Source of the DNA: Ampullaceana balthica
Lineage: Eukaryota; Mollusca; Gastropoda; Lymnaeidae
DNA: 64,000 nucleotides
Direction of reading: 5' to 3'
Assembly (NCBI GenBank): GCA_944989445.1
Contig: CALYLW010000130.1
Location: forward strand, 2,112,166-2,176,165
This document shows, in pieces, positions 1 to 11,435 of this stretch. The position numbers were made by a program, and so were the translations under genes. A model generated the notes under the pieces. That model saw only the letters and a list, made by a program, of their open reading frames with translations. It did not search any database and was not told the origin of the DNA. Numbering within the stretch: position 1 is the first letter of the stretch; every line of letters begins with the position of its first letter.

Positions 1-181
1 ACCGGCTACAGCTTCGGCTCCGACAGGATTTCACTCCATAAATCCGGCTGGCCGGTAGATCCCTAATTTATATATATATTCATAATCATAATTGCCCCGG
101 AAAATCCGGAATCCAGCCATTTTAACAAATCTGATTCCGGCTCCAGCCGGATTTCAAAGTTTTGAATCCGGTACATCCCTA
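1..181. mobile_element. hAT-like element termini (fragments)
   Basis: Two sequences that read, on the minus strand, TAGGGATGTACCGGATTC (ending near 181) and TAGGGATCTACCGGCC (ending near 66) sit in a stretch rich in repeated 'atccggctcc' words. TAGGGATG-type ends with CCGG-rich subterminal repeats are typical of hAT-superfamily elements. The window starts inside the element, so the opposite end and target duplication cannot be checked. Confidence 0.45.
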
Positions 182-289
182 CTTTTAAGTGGAAATTTTA
201 TATTTTAATACAATTTAATAGTGAAGTGTATTTTAAGTATTAAATTAAATATTTTAATTAGGTTTTAATGAAAAACAATTTGGAATGTG

Positions 290-393
290 TGACGTACTTT
301 GGGTCCCGAGATTTGTGACAGTTTGTGACAGGGGGGAGGGGGGTCAAAAATGGTCAAAAATAGCGTGACGTACTTTATGGACGACCCCTATCC
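290..393. mobile_element. Fragment of MITE with CRE-like ends
   Basis: The right part, GCGTGACGTACTTTATGGAC followed by GACCCCTA, matches the ends of elements at 36883-37216 and 39577-39715. A GTGACGTACTTT sequence near 288-299 in inverted relation may be the other end. It belongs to the same short family with TGACGT-containing termini; no target duplication could be assigned. Confidence 0.4.
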
Positions 394-1008
394 TATAAAC
401 CAGGACGACACAAGGTCATAGAACTCGACATAATTTATTTATTTATTCTTTTTTAAGTGGAAATACTGAAAATGGAGGGGAGAGAACCCCAAGTACGGAA
501 TCAATATTTATTTCAGATTAGTCCACAGTCCATACCGTCAACCATTCTCACTCATTCCACCCCCCCCCCTTTTTCCCCCAATTCACCTAATACCACACAC
601 ACAAAATTACCACCAAACCAAGTCCCACTTTTGCGTTTATACGTCATGAAGAAAAAAATAAATAAATAAATCGGACCAAGGAACATAACTGTGTTTTTTA
701 AGCGCGGTCGATAGTGCGTCAGGGGTTACCTTTCTTTATTTAGAGCCTCGTACACAATACGAGAGTGTTGTAAAGCACTTGATAGCGCGATGCCGAGGAT
801 GTAACGAGGACGGACTGAGACCGAGAGTGATTTTACAGTCATGATAATGGTGAAACAAGGTAGATAATGTTATATGATAACCACAAGAAATACGACTACT
901 CAGAAAACGGATGAAATAGAATACACCTACAATGACCTACATAGCATAATGTAATTTTAGTATTGATCTTTTTTTACCTCTTAAATTAAATACGTGTCTT
1001 GGAAAAAG
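394..1008. other. No gene recognised
   Basis: Mostly AT-rich sequence with a poly-C run near 561-570. The 70-codon open frame at 457-669 is Pro/Thr/Ser-rich low-complexity sequence with no recognisable domain, and I do not call it. Confidence 0.5.
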
Positions 1009-1195
1009 GATATCTGAAATAAATATTTCTGAAATGAGGAGATCTGAAATAAGGTTTTCTGAAATAAATATATCTGAAATAATGAGATCTGAAATAAAGA
1101 TATAGAAAGAAGGATATCTGAAATAACGATATCTGAAACAAGGATATTTGAAATGAGGCTGTCTGAAATAATAGCATCTGAAATGAGGCTACCGA
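1009..1195. repeat. Degenerate 15-16 bp tandem repeat
   Basis: About a dozen diverged copies of a unit like GATATCTGAAATAAG. The open frame on the minus strand across it (FRS/FQISLFQIS repeats) is a by-product of the period being close to 15. Confidence 0.75.
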
Positions 1196-1490
1196 TACTA
1201 GTCTCAAGTACTTTGGGTGCACCAAATGGAGCTATAAATGAAAATAGTAGGGCTGCGGAAATTAACGATTAATTTCTCGATTAATCGTTAAAAATTTTTA
1301 ACGATTAAATTTTTTTAAACGATTAATTGTCCCACCACTTATAAATGTACTGGAAGTTAAAAAGTAAAATGTTTCGACCGATAAATATAAACTAATTTCC
1401 GTACGATTACATGAACATTTTGGTTTTAAACTATTGACTGATGTGATAAAGGTTATTGTGTCCATTGAGAGAAATCGTTTGCCTACCATG

Positions 1491-1681
1491 CAATGTTCCC
1501 TCTAAGTCTAAGCTTCTTTTCTTTGGTCCGTGTGCAAAATTTAAAAAAAAACTCTCGGGCAAAGTTGCACAACGTCCATTTTTTGTGCAATATTTTACAT
1601 AATTTTCTGCGCGGTGATTCTAAACTCCTTCGTGGCGTCGGTCAAATGTCTGCGCAGCCACGCTGCTTAAAGGGAACATTG
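1491..1681. mobile_element. 191-bp hAT MITE, CAATGTTCCC family, copy 1
   Basis: Terminal inverted repeats CAATGTTCCCTCTAAG and CTTAAAGGGAACATTG match at 15 of 16 positions. The exact 8-bp target duplication CTACCATG lies at 1483-1490 and 1682-1689. It is too short to code. It is inserted in the outer hAT element. Confidence 0.92.
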
Positions 1682-1739
1682 CTACCATGGTTCTAACACT
1701 TCGCTTACATATCACCTGCAAACCAAACATCCACTACAG

Positions 1740-3297
1740 CAGTGGTCCCCAACCTGGGGTCCGCGGACCACTAGTGGTCCGCGGAGAGGTGTCTGGTGGT
1801 CCGCGAGCAAAGGAACATTAAATTATTAGCATTTGTTTTGTTTTTTTACTGTGGTGTATTTCTCTTAGGATTTAGCGTCTTTCCATACACATGATGGAAA
1901 AGCATGTTACCCGTTTTGGCGGCACCACGTCTGTGTTGGCGCTCTTATGTCGGCGTTCTTATCACGGCACTTTTATGTAGGCGCTCATTTGTTGTGCGCG
2001 ATTTTGATGGGTCGCCCAAGTTGGCAAGCTAAAATTAAAGACATTTGCCATGAACTTCCAGGAGAGGTTGCTGTTAAAAAGATAGCACATGTGCTACCAT
2101 TGTAACTAGGTATATTGAGGAAATAGCCGAAGATATTGAGATACAATTGTTGGAGAGGATTAATTCATCACTGTGGTACGCACTCCAGGTTGACGAATCT
2201 ACAGACATCGACAACAAGGCAATATTACTTGTTTATGTGAGATATATTTATCATGAGGATTTACATGAGGATTTGTTATGCGCTCTATCTTTGTCAACCG
2301 ACACCACGGGAGCTGAACTGTTCAAGTTCAAGTCATCGGATGGTTCTATGTCAGGCCTCCTAAAATGATCCTTTTGTGTCGGCATCTGCACAGATGGAGC
2401 TGCTGCCATGACCGAGCGACTGTCTGGTTAAACAGCTATGCTTAAGCAGGTTGCACCTGAGTGTAAATCTACGCATTGCATCATTCACAGGGAAATGTTG
2501 GCAAGCCAAAAAATGTTACCAGAATTTAACAGTGTATTGATTGATGTCGTTAAAGTTATTAACCACATCAAGGCAAACGCCCTTAACTCACGCCTGTTTG
2601 GGCAGCTTTTTGAGGAGATGGACGCAGAGCACAGATGCCTCCTTTTGTACACAGAAATACCATGGTTGTCCAGAGGAAAATCGCTAAACAGAGTATTTGA
2701 ATTACGAGACCCATTGCAAAGATTTCTCTCAGAAAAGAAGTCACCGCTGCCAGAACATTTCAGCGACAAGGTATGGGTCGCAAAACTTGCTTACCTGTGT
2801 GAAATATTCAGCCAGCTCAATGAACTCAATCTGTCTCTTCAGGGAAAAATGACAACTGTTTTCATGTTGGCTGACAAAGTAGCTGCATTTAAAGCCAAAC
2901 TGGAGTTGTTGGAACGGCGAGTGAACAAAGGCATTTTGGATATGTTTCAAACATTAGCGGGGATTCTAGGCGAGACTGAACCTGGGCACTTTTTGTCACA
3001 GATGGTGCACGATCAGCTGTCTTTGCTTTTATAAGAGTTTGAGCGCTACATCCCAACCACAAAATATTAAATAATGTTTAATTCACTTTTTGTGTAACTG
3101 TATTTTATTTTGAAGGCATGTTTAAGTACAATTATATTAAAACTATAAAATCAAAACAATCTAAAATACCTGTATAAACAATCAACGCAGCCGCAACCCC
3201 CACCCCCCCCCATAATCTCCCGCCCAAGGTTAGTGGGCCGCGGTAAAATTATCAAACTTTTAGTGGTCCGCGGCGATAAAAAGGTTGGGGACCACTG
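1740..3297 (+). mobile_element. ZBED5/SCAND3-type hAT transposon, nested
   Basis: Ends CAGTGGTCCCCAACCT and AGGTTGGGGACCACTG are perfect 16-bp inverted repeats, with subterminal GGTCCGCGG repeats at both sides. The exact 8-bp duplication CACTACAG is at 1732-1739 and 3298-3305. At 1558 bp it is shorter than expected for a full element of this type, because the transposase gene has lost its start and end. It is inserted in the outer hAT element. Confidence 0.95.
2060..3034 (+). pseudogene. Broken hAT transposase, ZBED5/SCAND3-like
   Basis: Pieces of one transposase can be read in sequence: VTRYIEEIAEDIE then LQVDESTDIDNKA (about 2100-2215), TDGAAAMTERLSG (about 2390-2430), and THCIIHREMLASQKMLPEF, PWLSRGKSLNRVFELRD up to 3034. 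These are the ribonuclease-H-like core motifs of ZBED5/SCAND3/FAM200 proteins: the DEST-D block, the TDGA block with the second aspartate, and the HCIIHRE block. The reading needs a frame change near 2100, another between about 2340 and 2371, and crosses a TAA stop just before 2438. The N-terminal BED finger and C-terminal dimerisation region are missing. It cannot make an active transposase. Confidence 0.88.
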
Positions 3298-3629
3298 CAC
3301 TACAGTATCAGAAAGTTCAGCTGAGACAATCTAAAGCTATATGAACGATCGTTCAGCTCGGCTAGTTATATCGTCAATAAGACCCGCTCATCACTTGAAC
3401 CAAATAATGTCAATACACTTGTCTGTTTGCGTTATTGGTTAAAAGATGTCATATAAAGAAGACATTCCAGTGTTATTTCGATTTTCGACAAGTACGTTTA
3501 ATAAATATTACTTATGACACCATAAATTTCAATTTTTGGCTTAAATTGAAATTAACGATTGGTTAATCGATACTTTTTCAAACGTTAATGATTAAATTTA
3601 AATTAAGCGTTAACAGCCAAAGAAAATAG

Positions 3630-4055
3630 CAAATACTGCTGCCTTAATTAGAACTTATATAAATAAATCTATACCTTGCAGAGGGCTACAATGAATTAGG
3701 GCTACCGTGCTGAGGACTACCATTAATAGGGTTACAATCGATGGCTGTTATAAATTGGGGTAAAAATTAAAAAGAACTTTTTTAATGTTAAATTATAATT
3801 AGATGGTTCCACGGATGTTTCCTTATCCTTTAATATAATTCCTTCTTCCTTTCAATTAAAATACATGATACACAAACAAACTGTGTAATCAAAACAATAA
3901 ATTAAAGTTTTATTAATTGACTAATACAAAAGAAGACGTTTTGGCTAAAAGCCTTCGTCAGTACAAATAACTTACACAGTATTAAAATTATATTTTTACC
4001 TTATATAAGACATTCCATGGGGAAAAAAAGTTCTTAAGTAAATTTTCAATTAAAA
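3630..4055. other. No gene recognised
   Basis: AT-rich sequence without a coding signal or a repeat I can classify. It contains short runs such as 'gggctac' repeated near 3685-3735. Confidence 0.5.
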
Positions 4056-6020
4056 AAACCCCGTAAAAACAAAGTTTTTAGACTATAAATTCTTTATATA
4101 CGAGACATAACTTAACTTATGTACATTATAATACGCAACGCACGACAAATTTAAAAATCCAAAATTTGTATTTATGTCTCGAAAAACATGTTTAATATAA
4201 TGCGCACCGCGCGACAGACTAGCATACTATTCACAAATCCATGTCACTGAGGTGGTTGGGGAGGGGTCCTAATATTAAAAAAGATTATCGTCAATATAAT
4301 ACGCACAGCAGCGCGGGACAGTAAAATATTAAAAAGGTTCTTCAATATGATACGCACCGCTGCAGTCTAGCACAAAAGTTTACATGCTACATAGAAATAC
4401 ATAGAGATAATTTAAACATTCATCAGTTCAATTACAGCACATTCGAAAGATGTAAAATTTTGATAGGTCATTTTTGTCGTCACCATGAGTCTGCCTGCAA
4501 AATCGATCCAAATTTTTTTCGGCAAACAAACAATCAAGCAAGCAAGGGCATCAAGCAGATGACACGAGTTAATATAAAGAATTTAAATTTTAAGAAAATG
4601 TAACAAAAAAAGTTTTTGACTATGAATCCTTTATATACGAGACATAACTAAAAACATCAACATACATAATTTGCAATGTATGTCACGTCTGTCTGTCCGT
4701 GACGCTACTAATTTTAGAAAGCAGCGCACCAAATTACTGCACCAAAATAACTCTTTTCGAACGTTCCTCATAAAATTGTGCAATATGAAAATAAATGAAT
4801 AAAATAAGCATAAATAAAAGTTCTGTATTACATTACCTTTTTATTAGTATGTGTATTTTTTTCAAAATAAATAGATTTCAGCTGAAACGTATTTATTTTG
4901 AAAACTTCCATCATTTTTGACGGGTAATACACTAGTGTTCATTATAATACCTATCCCACGACCATCCAAAAATACCAAAATTTTAGTTATGTGTGATAAA
5001 TACAGGATTTATAGTTTATAGTATTAAAAAAAGGACTACAGTCTGCCTACTAAATTTCAGCCTCATTTGATCACGGGAAAAGGGTTATAAAAACATATTT
5101 AATATAATGCGCACCCCGCGACAGACTAGCATAAAAATTTACAGATTGGGAATATTTTTTTTTAAAGTATCGTCAATATAATACGCACCGCACCGCACGA
5201 CAGGAAAATATTCAAAAGGTTGTTCAATATTATACGCACCGCGACATTCTAGCACAAAGAAATTAACATGCTACATAGAGATACATAGATATTATCTAAA
5301 AATTCATTAATTTAATTACAGTACATTCGATCGATATGAAATTTTGATCGATCATTTTTATAGTCGGCATGAGTCTGCGTGCAAAATTTAAGCTCGCTAG
5401 CATGCGGGGAAGTGGGTTAAAAATCGATCCAAAGTTATTTCGGCAAACAATCAAACAATCAACCAGACGCCACGAGTGAAAATAAAGGATTTTTTTTTAA
5501 ACGTTAAAAAACAAGTTTTTGACTATAAATCCTTTATATAGTAGCCATAACTAAAAGAATGTTCATTATAATACGCAGCGCAAGACAATCCAAAAATACA
5601 AAATGTTATTTGTGTCTCGTAAATCATGTTTAATATAATGCGCACCGATCGGGAATATATTTTGTAAAAGTAACGTCAATATAATACGCACCGAATCGCG
5701 CAACAGGAAAGTATTAAAAAGGTCGTTTAATATAATACGCACAACGACACTATAGCAAAAAAAATAAAAAAAATTAACATGTTACATAGAGATAAATAAA
5801 ATAATCTAAAAATTCAATCATTTAATTCCGTACATTCGATTTATCTGAAATTTTGTACACACCATTTTTATTATGGGCACGAGTCTGCATGCAAAATTTC
5901 AGCTCGCTAGCTTACGAGAAAGTGGGTTAAAAATCGATCCAAAGTGTTTGCGGAACAGCCCGCCAGCCTGCCTCAAGCAACCAAGCAGACACGACGAGTT
6001 AATATAAAGGATTTAAAAAC
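4056..6020. repeat. Three adjacent copies of TAAATCCTTTATAT-ended element
   Basis: Each unit starts with a sequence like GACTATAAATCCTTTATATA and ends with the inverted form TTAATATAAAGGATTTAAA. Units start near 4075, 4615 and 5518. Inside each, a motif like AATATAATRCGCACCG recurs (for example near 4195, 4295, 4345; 5100, 5175, 5227; 5632, 5677, 5728), followed by a CGCGACA-like tail, and then 'acattcgat..atgaaattttg' and 'atgagtctgc.tgcaaaattt' blocks. The middle unit is longer because of a 4690-4920 insertion. No coding sequence. I do not recognise a named family; the inverted ends suggest a DNA-transposon-derived repeat. Confidence 0.7.
4861..4902. repeat. 42-nt near-perfect palindrome
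   Basis: TTCAAAATAAATA pairs with TATTTATTTTGAA around a perfect central TTTCAGCTGAAA; only two base pairs fail. It lies in the extra segment of the middle repeat unit and may mark another small inverted-repeat element. Confidence 0.7.
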
Positions 6021-6339
6021 AACAACAAACAATGACACATGATATAAGAAAAGGAAGGAAGTATAACAAGTTTAAAGAAAAAAACACAACGGGGTGTGGG
6101 GGGTGGAGAGAAATTCCACCGTTATGTAATATGGTGAATTTGATTTAATTCATATGGAGCGAAAGCATCTAACGGTTTTATAAATCTATTTTCCATGTAG
6201 ATCATATCATGGGTATTAATCTATAGTAGAAGTACTGAGCCACAAGCTATAAAAAATCTCTTTTATTACTCTGCTTACCTTTAATTTCTCTTTCTGCCCG
6301 ATACAATATATATATAAATATTCGGTTACACGATCTCAC

Positions 6340-6645
6340 ATGTTCTCCCGTAACACCCCCCAAAGGAACATACGTAAATCCACAAATATATACCCCCTCC
6401 CCCAAAGGAACACACACAAATCCATAAATATATGCCCCCCCCCCTTTTTCACCCTTTGTACCGCTAGGAAACCATCCACCTTATTTCTCCACACCAGGAC
6501 GTGTAATCAAGTCTTCAGGTAACGCCAGGGGGGATAATGTGTGTCAATCACCGAAATCGAACTCACAAATTAGTCTTATAGATTTATCGGTTCAAATCAC
6601 AACCAAATTTATCAACCATTGAGTTACATTAGAGCTCAAAATAGG
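6340..6645 (-). mobile_element. tRNA-like SINE (candidate)
   Basis: Read on the minus strand from about 6645, the sequence holds TAACTCAATGG, like a polymerase III A box (TRGYNNANNNG), and about 60 nt later GAGTTCGATTTC, like a B box. A non-tRNA body follows, then a low-complexity tail near 6440-6340 in which a ~40-bp segment with 'cccaaaggaacaca..aaatcca' is doubled. This layout fits a tRNA-derived SINE. It is too diverged to be a functional tRNA gene. No flanking duplication was found. Confidence 0.45.
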
Positions 6646-8014
6646 TCAAATCGATTGTTTTCTGTTTCCTGTCCGTCCAAGAGAATCTCAACCCAACGCC
6701 CCCCCCCATCTCGCCCCCCCACCCCGCCTAATCACTCCAACTTTGTTGACTACATCACCGTCTCCAGACATTAAATATTCCTCCCCTCGCCTGGACGCCT
6801 CGCGTTGGACGACAAGTCCGGATTGCCACTCGTTTCAAACACATTTGGCTCGAACTCCATGCTTGCATGGGTAACTCTTGTTTTTTAGTTTAGGATCTTA
6901 GCTTTCTCGGCACGCGGGGATACAACTCTATGACTTTAAATTGATATTGAATAACAGCAGGGCCGCGAAGTGGCACGCAGCAATGATCCCAGTCGGTAAA
7001 ATTCACCTCTCCTATAGCGGTCAAACGAGGGACGATCTCAAACATGGGTGCCAGGTCGGTCAGGTGGTGTTGTAATTCAGCCTGTCAACGTGTATCCGGG
7101 AACCCGGGTACCCGTTGCCGTGCAATTACCCGGGTAGTAAAATTGCACCCGGTACCCGTGAAAGTGTGTTTAAATACTCATTCGAGTTTTTATTTCTTGT
7201 TTTTTTTTAAAGGTGTCGGCATGCTGAATGACCCACCTCTCAGCTGCTGAAACCATTTCAAACCCAAACCCTTTCTATTCACTTGTTTCTTGTGTTCGTT
7301 AACACGTGTACCTAGCAGAAAAACCTGATTTTAATCAGATGTAAAAATTTTTGTCAGTATTTAAACTAAATAAATTTAAATAGTTAATACCGCTGCCTAG
7401 CAGACAATACATTCAAGCTGCTGGGCCCGTCTGACCTGACTTAACGCTACGTCATTTTTGTTAATATTTTGTTTAAATGTTTAGTTTACTGTAGTTTTAT
7501 ATTATGAACATGATGAATTCATTTACAGTAGGAATAAAAGTTTTGTGTGCATTAAACATGTCAATAGTGTGTTATTGTATACCGTTGGTAACTGTGAAAT
7601 GAGGTGCATGGATGGTGGCCAGATTGCATTGTATAGCGGTCATGACGGCGAAAATTAACCGGCGTTTTGAACGGGTACCCGGGTACCCGTTCAAAATTTG
7701 GATGGGTGCCAGGCAGCATTTTTCAAAAATTTTGACACCCATAGTTGTAACAGCCCCCCCCCCACCCAAATTTTTTTTTAAAATCACAACACACGGGACT
7801 GTACTTGCTTTACCTTTACCCTTCCCAGTTTGAGGACTTTAGTACTACTAAACATGGTGACTGTCCTGCAGAGGTTCCATTCAAATTAAGTGTTCGAAAG
7901 TCTTTGGCCAGATCAATCATAGTAAAAAAAATAATAAACCACCAAAGAAATAAAACTGTGCACAAGGGATCGGGGGTTTGTAGTTTGATATGTTTGCTGA
8001 GGACATAATGAGAG
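6646..8014. other. No gene; CGGGTACCCG-rich repeat fragments
   Basis: Two stretches (about 7040-7165 and 7600-7720) share 'gggtgccagg' and several CCCGGGTACCCG words, suggesting remnants of one transposon family in opposite orientations. Poly-C runs occur near 6700 and 7756. Open frames here are short and carry no recognisable domain. Confidence 0.4.
7665..7696. repeat. Perfect 32-bp palindrome
   Basis: The sequence TTTTGAACGGGTACCC is followed at once by its exact reverse complement. It probably marks the meeting point of two inverted transposon ends, since CGGGTACCCG words recur at 7097-7165. Confidence 0.9.
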
Positions 8015-8864
8015 AGCTACTTTATTGATGGGTGTTTGTCGGTGGCAGGCAAAGCGCTACTTTACTGATGGGTGTTTGTCGGTGGCAGGCAAAGCGCTAC
8101 TTTACTGATGGGTGTTTGTACATGGTAGACAAAGCGCTACTTTACTGATGGGTGTTTGTACATGGTAGACAAAGCGCTACTTTACTGATGGGTGTTTGTA
8201 CATGGCAGACAAAGCGCTACTTTACTGATGGGTGTTTGTACATGGCAGACAAAGCGCTACTTTACTGATGGGTGTTTGTACATGGTAGACAAAGCGCTAC
8301 TTTACTGATGGGTGTTTGTACATGGTAGACAAAGCGCTACTTTACTGATGGGTGTTTGTACATGGCAGACAAAGCGCTACTTTACTGATGGGTGTTTGTA
8401 CATGGCAGACAAAGCGCTACTTTACTGATGGGTGTTTGTACATGGTAGACAAAGCGCTACTTTACTGATGGGTGTTTGTACATGGCAGACAAAGCGATAC
8501 TTTACTGATGGGTGTTTGTACATGGTAGACAAAGCGCTACTTTACTGATGGGTGTTTGTACATGGTAGACAAAGCGCTACTTTACTGATGGGTGTTTGTA
8601 CATGGTAGACAAAGCGCTACTTTACTGATGGGTGTCTTTACATGTCAGACAAAGCGCTACTTTACTGATGGGTGTTTGTACATGGTAGACAAAGCGCTAC
8701 TTTACTGATGGATGAGGATGTCTGTCCATGGCAGACAAAGCGCTACTTTACTGATGGGATTTCTTTACATGTCAGACAAAGCGCTACTTTACTGATGGAT
8801 GAGGATGTCTGTCCATGGCAGACAAAGCGCTACTTTTACTGATAGATGTTTGTCCATGGCAGAT
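8015..8864. repeat. 40-bp minisatellite, about 21 copies
   Basis: Unit: GCTACTTTACTGATGGGTGT then TTGTACATGGYAGACAAAGC. Internal copies are nearly identical, differing mainly at one C/T site. The first two copies (CGGTGGCAGG) and the last three are diverged, the usual picture of an array homogenised in its centre. Confidence 0.95.
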
Positions 8865-9734
8865 ATTTGTGTTAATATATAGACTGCAAGGAGAGAAAAG
8901 AATTTTGGCATCATATTATATATGAAGTTTTAATTGTTGTTTTTTCAAATTATACATACATACATATATACATATATTTATATATATATATATATATTAT
9001 TTAATAAAAAGTATTAAAACATTTTAAAAACAACCCAAGGCCGCTATTACTTAGACAGTATTATGTTGACTCGGTTGTGTGCCATGTACAAAGATATCAA
9101 TAGATCTCGTCTTCATTCGTCTAACTCTCCAATTTTACAGTTGACATTGTGTATATCCTAACTTATTGTGTTTCTATGAAAACGCTTCTTACGTTTGTAC
9201 TATTGTTTACTTGTTTTTGTTTGTAACATGATTGCAACATGATTATAACATGATTGTAACATGATTACAACATGATCATAACATGATTGTAACACGCAAA
9301 CACCCGCACTCAGCAATAATAAGCATTATTAAATCTTTTTTTTTAAAATTAGATAATTAATCATTTTTGAAAACTCGAATACACTATTTCCAGTACGGTT
9401 CTCCATTAAACAAAAATCGATTAGAGGTGGTACTCATTAAAACTGCAATAGCGAATACTATCGACTGCAACTGATTAATGAATTCTGGCACGTTTTTTTC
9501 CCCCCGTTACCATCGTTAAAATAAAATCTCTGGCGATATCTGACCAAGTCCAACGATTATGTTGCCAGAGGTCGCCCTAACTGCTGACAGTCTGTGACGC
9601 GTTGCTAGTAAACTCGTGTTCTGAATCGATATCAATTTAATGTTTCGATACTGTTTAGTGTGTGTACATGTGTGTTTGTGAGAGTGTGTGTGTGAATACA
9701 TGTGTTAAGGCTTTATACTGTCTGGGGTTAAGTA
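8865..9734. other. No gene; short AT and 11-bp repeats
   Basis: Holds a (TA)n-rich stretch at about 8955-8998 and a small run of an 11-bp AACATGATTGT-like unit at about 9225-9292. No coding sequence is supported. Confidence 0.6.
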
Positions 9735-10388
9735 AGATTCATACGCAGGTGATTTTTTTTATTACATCAGGGATTATGTTAGCTGCCAGGTAAGTTGTTG
9801 AGATTAAGGATTATACTCCAGGTAAGGTAAGTTCTTGAGATTAGGGATTATACGGCCAGCCAGATGAGTTGGATTTGGAATAATACTGCCGACAAGGTGA
9901 GTTGAGATTAGGGATCATAATATCGGCAAGGTGAGTTGTTGAGATTATAGGGATTATACTACCGACCAGATGAGTTGTTTAGATTAGGTATTATAATGCA
10001 GGCCAGGTGAGATGACATTAGGATTATACTGATCAACAGGTGATTTTTTGAGATCATGGATTATACTGCCGACAAGGTGAGTTGTTGATATTGGGGATTA
10101 TACTGCTAGGCAGGTGAGTGTTTGAGATATGGATTATAATGCCAGTATCTGCCATAAAGGTGAGTTGGGATTAAGGATTATAAAAGTGGCCAGGTGGGTT
10201 GTTGAGATTAAAGATTATACTGCCGGCCAGGTGAGTTGGGATTAAGGATTATAAAAGTGGCCAGGTGGGTTGTTGAGATTAAAGATTATACTGCCGGCCA
10301 GGTGAGTTGGGATTAAGGATTATAAAAGTGGCCAGGTGGGTTGTTGAGATTAAGGATTATACTGTCGGCCAGGTGAGGTGTTGAGGAT
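9735..10388. repeat. Degenerate ~36-40 bp array rich in AGGTGAGT
   Basis: About 16 diverged units of the type 'gattatactgccggccaggtgagttgttgagattaag' (quoted only as a consensus shape). Near 10150-10370 a 71-bp pair of units is repeated three times. Most units contain AGGTGAGT or AGGTAAGT, which is identical to the 5' splice-site consensus. No exon structure is visible. Confidence 0.85.
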
Positions 10389-11218
10389 ACTGTAATTGGT
10401 TTAGATGTGTTTCCTTTATTGCGTTTTTGGTATTGGGCTAAATGGTGGGTATACATGGTGTGTTGAACAAGATTGTTTTAAACTGATTTTGCGGGAAGCG
10501 TAGATAGAGACGTAACTTAAGACTTATACAGAAAATCGATTCTAGTGCTAGGGAGCCTATGTTGAGATCCACTGGGCCCCTGAAGTGAGACCCGCTGAAT
10601 CATAACAGGTGAAATCTTGTGTGAGGGTGCCTATGGGTAAGACTGTTGGAGTGTAATTTAAACAGACAAAGGTGTGTGTTTTTGCATGTCACGGTTTCAA
10701 GATGCCATATATAAACATCTAGTTATATCAATTAAATATAAGTCTGGTCATGCATAGACTATATATCGCATATTCACATACAGACGTAAGCCCTTAACAT
10801 AACAAAGATCGGATTGTTTTGTTAGTCTATAGCTCACGGACGTCCTAGGTATGTTGCAATAGGTTCTTGAATATTGCTCTGCGTTTGGGGTAGCAGTTTC
10901 AGGGGCTCAGAGCGTTGAACATATAGGTTTTTTAAAGGTTTATTAGTTCCTCAAACACTAGGGGCTATGGGTTTTGTACGGGAAATATGTGGGGGATTTC
11001 TTAGGGGCTTTCTGGGGGCATATCAGGGTTTGTCTTACAATAACAAACAAAACACTGACAGACCAACAAACGCACGACAAACACGGAAACACACACACAC
11101 ACACACACACAAAGCAACAACAAGAAAACAAGGTTATATCGGTTTAAAAGAAAGAATTGATGAAAACGTTTACACTTTATCTTCCCCTATGCTACCAAAA
11201 CACCATATTACACAATTC
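10389..11218. other. No gene recognised
   Basis: Contains an (AC)n run at about 11090-11112. The open frame at 10967-11221 crosses this run and shows no domain. Confidence 0.5.
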
Positions 11219-11383
11219 TAGGGTTGCCAGATGTCCAGTTTTGTACCGGACTGTCCGGTATTATCGTTATTTGTCCAGTGGAAAAATGGAAGCAATACCG
11301 GACATTTTACATTAAATATTGTGCCATCGACAAAATTCGACACTAGTGTCCGGTATTTTTGAGACAACCACCTGGCAACCCTA
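11219..11383. mobile_element. 165-bp hAT MITE, TAGGGTTGCCAG ends
   Basis: Terminal inverted repeats TAGGGTTGCCAG and the related CCTGGCAACCCTA, with the exact 8-bp duplication CACAATTC at 11211-11218 and 11384-11391. CCGGACA/TGTCCGG words recur inside. Non-coding. Confidence 0.92.
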
Positions 11384-11435
11384 CACAATTCAGATGAGTA
11401 CGACCATATGGGTGTTTACGCCACTGTCCCTGTGT

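Larger units (their letters stand above)
1248..3621. mobile_element. Outer hAT element holding two nested insertions
   Basis: The element starts TAGGGCTGCGGAAATTAACG and ends in CAGCCAAA, an imperfect inverted match to TAGGGCTG. It is flanked by an exact 8-bp duplication, GAAAATAG, at 1240-1247 and 3622-3629. An 8-bp duplication is the hallmark of hAT transposition. Subterminal ends are full of AACGATTAAT-type words able to pair with each other. Removing the two inner insertions and their duplications leaves about 600 bp, so the original copy was probably non-autonomous. A second copy of the left end lies at 58066-58268. Confidence 0.8.
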
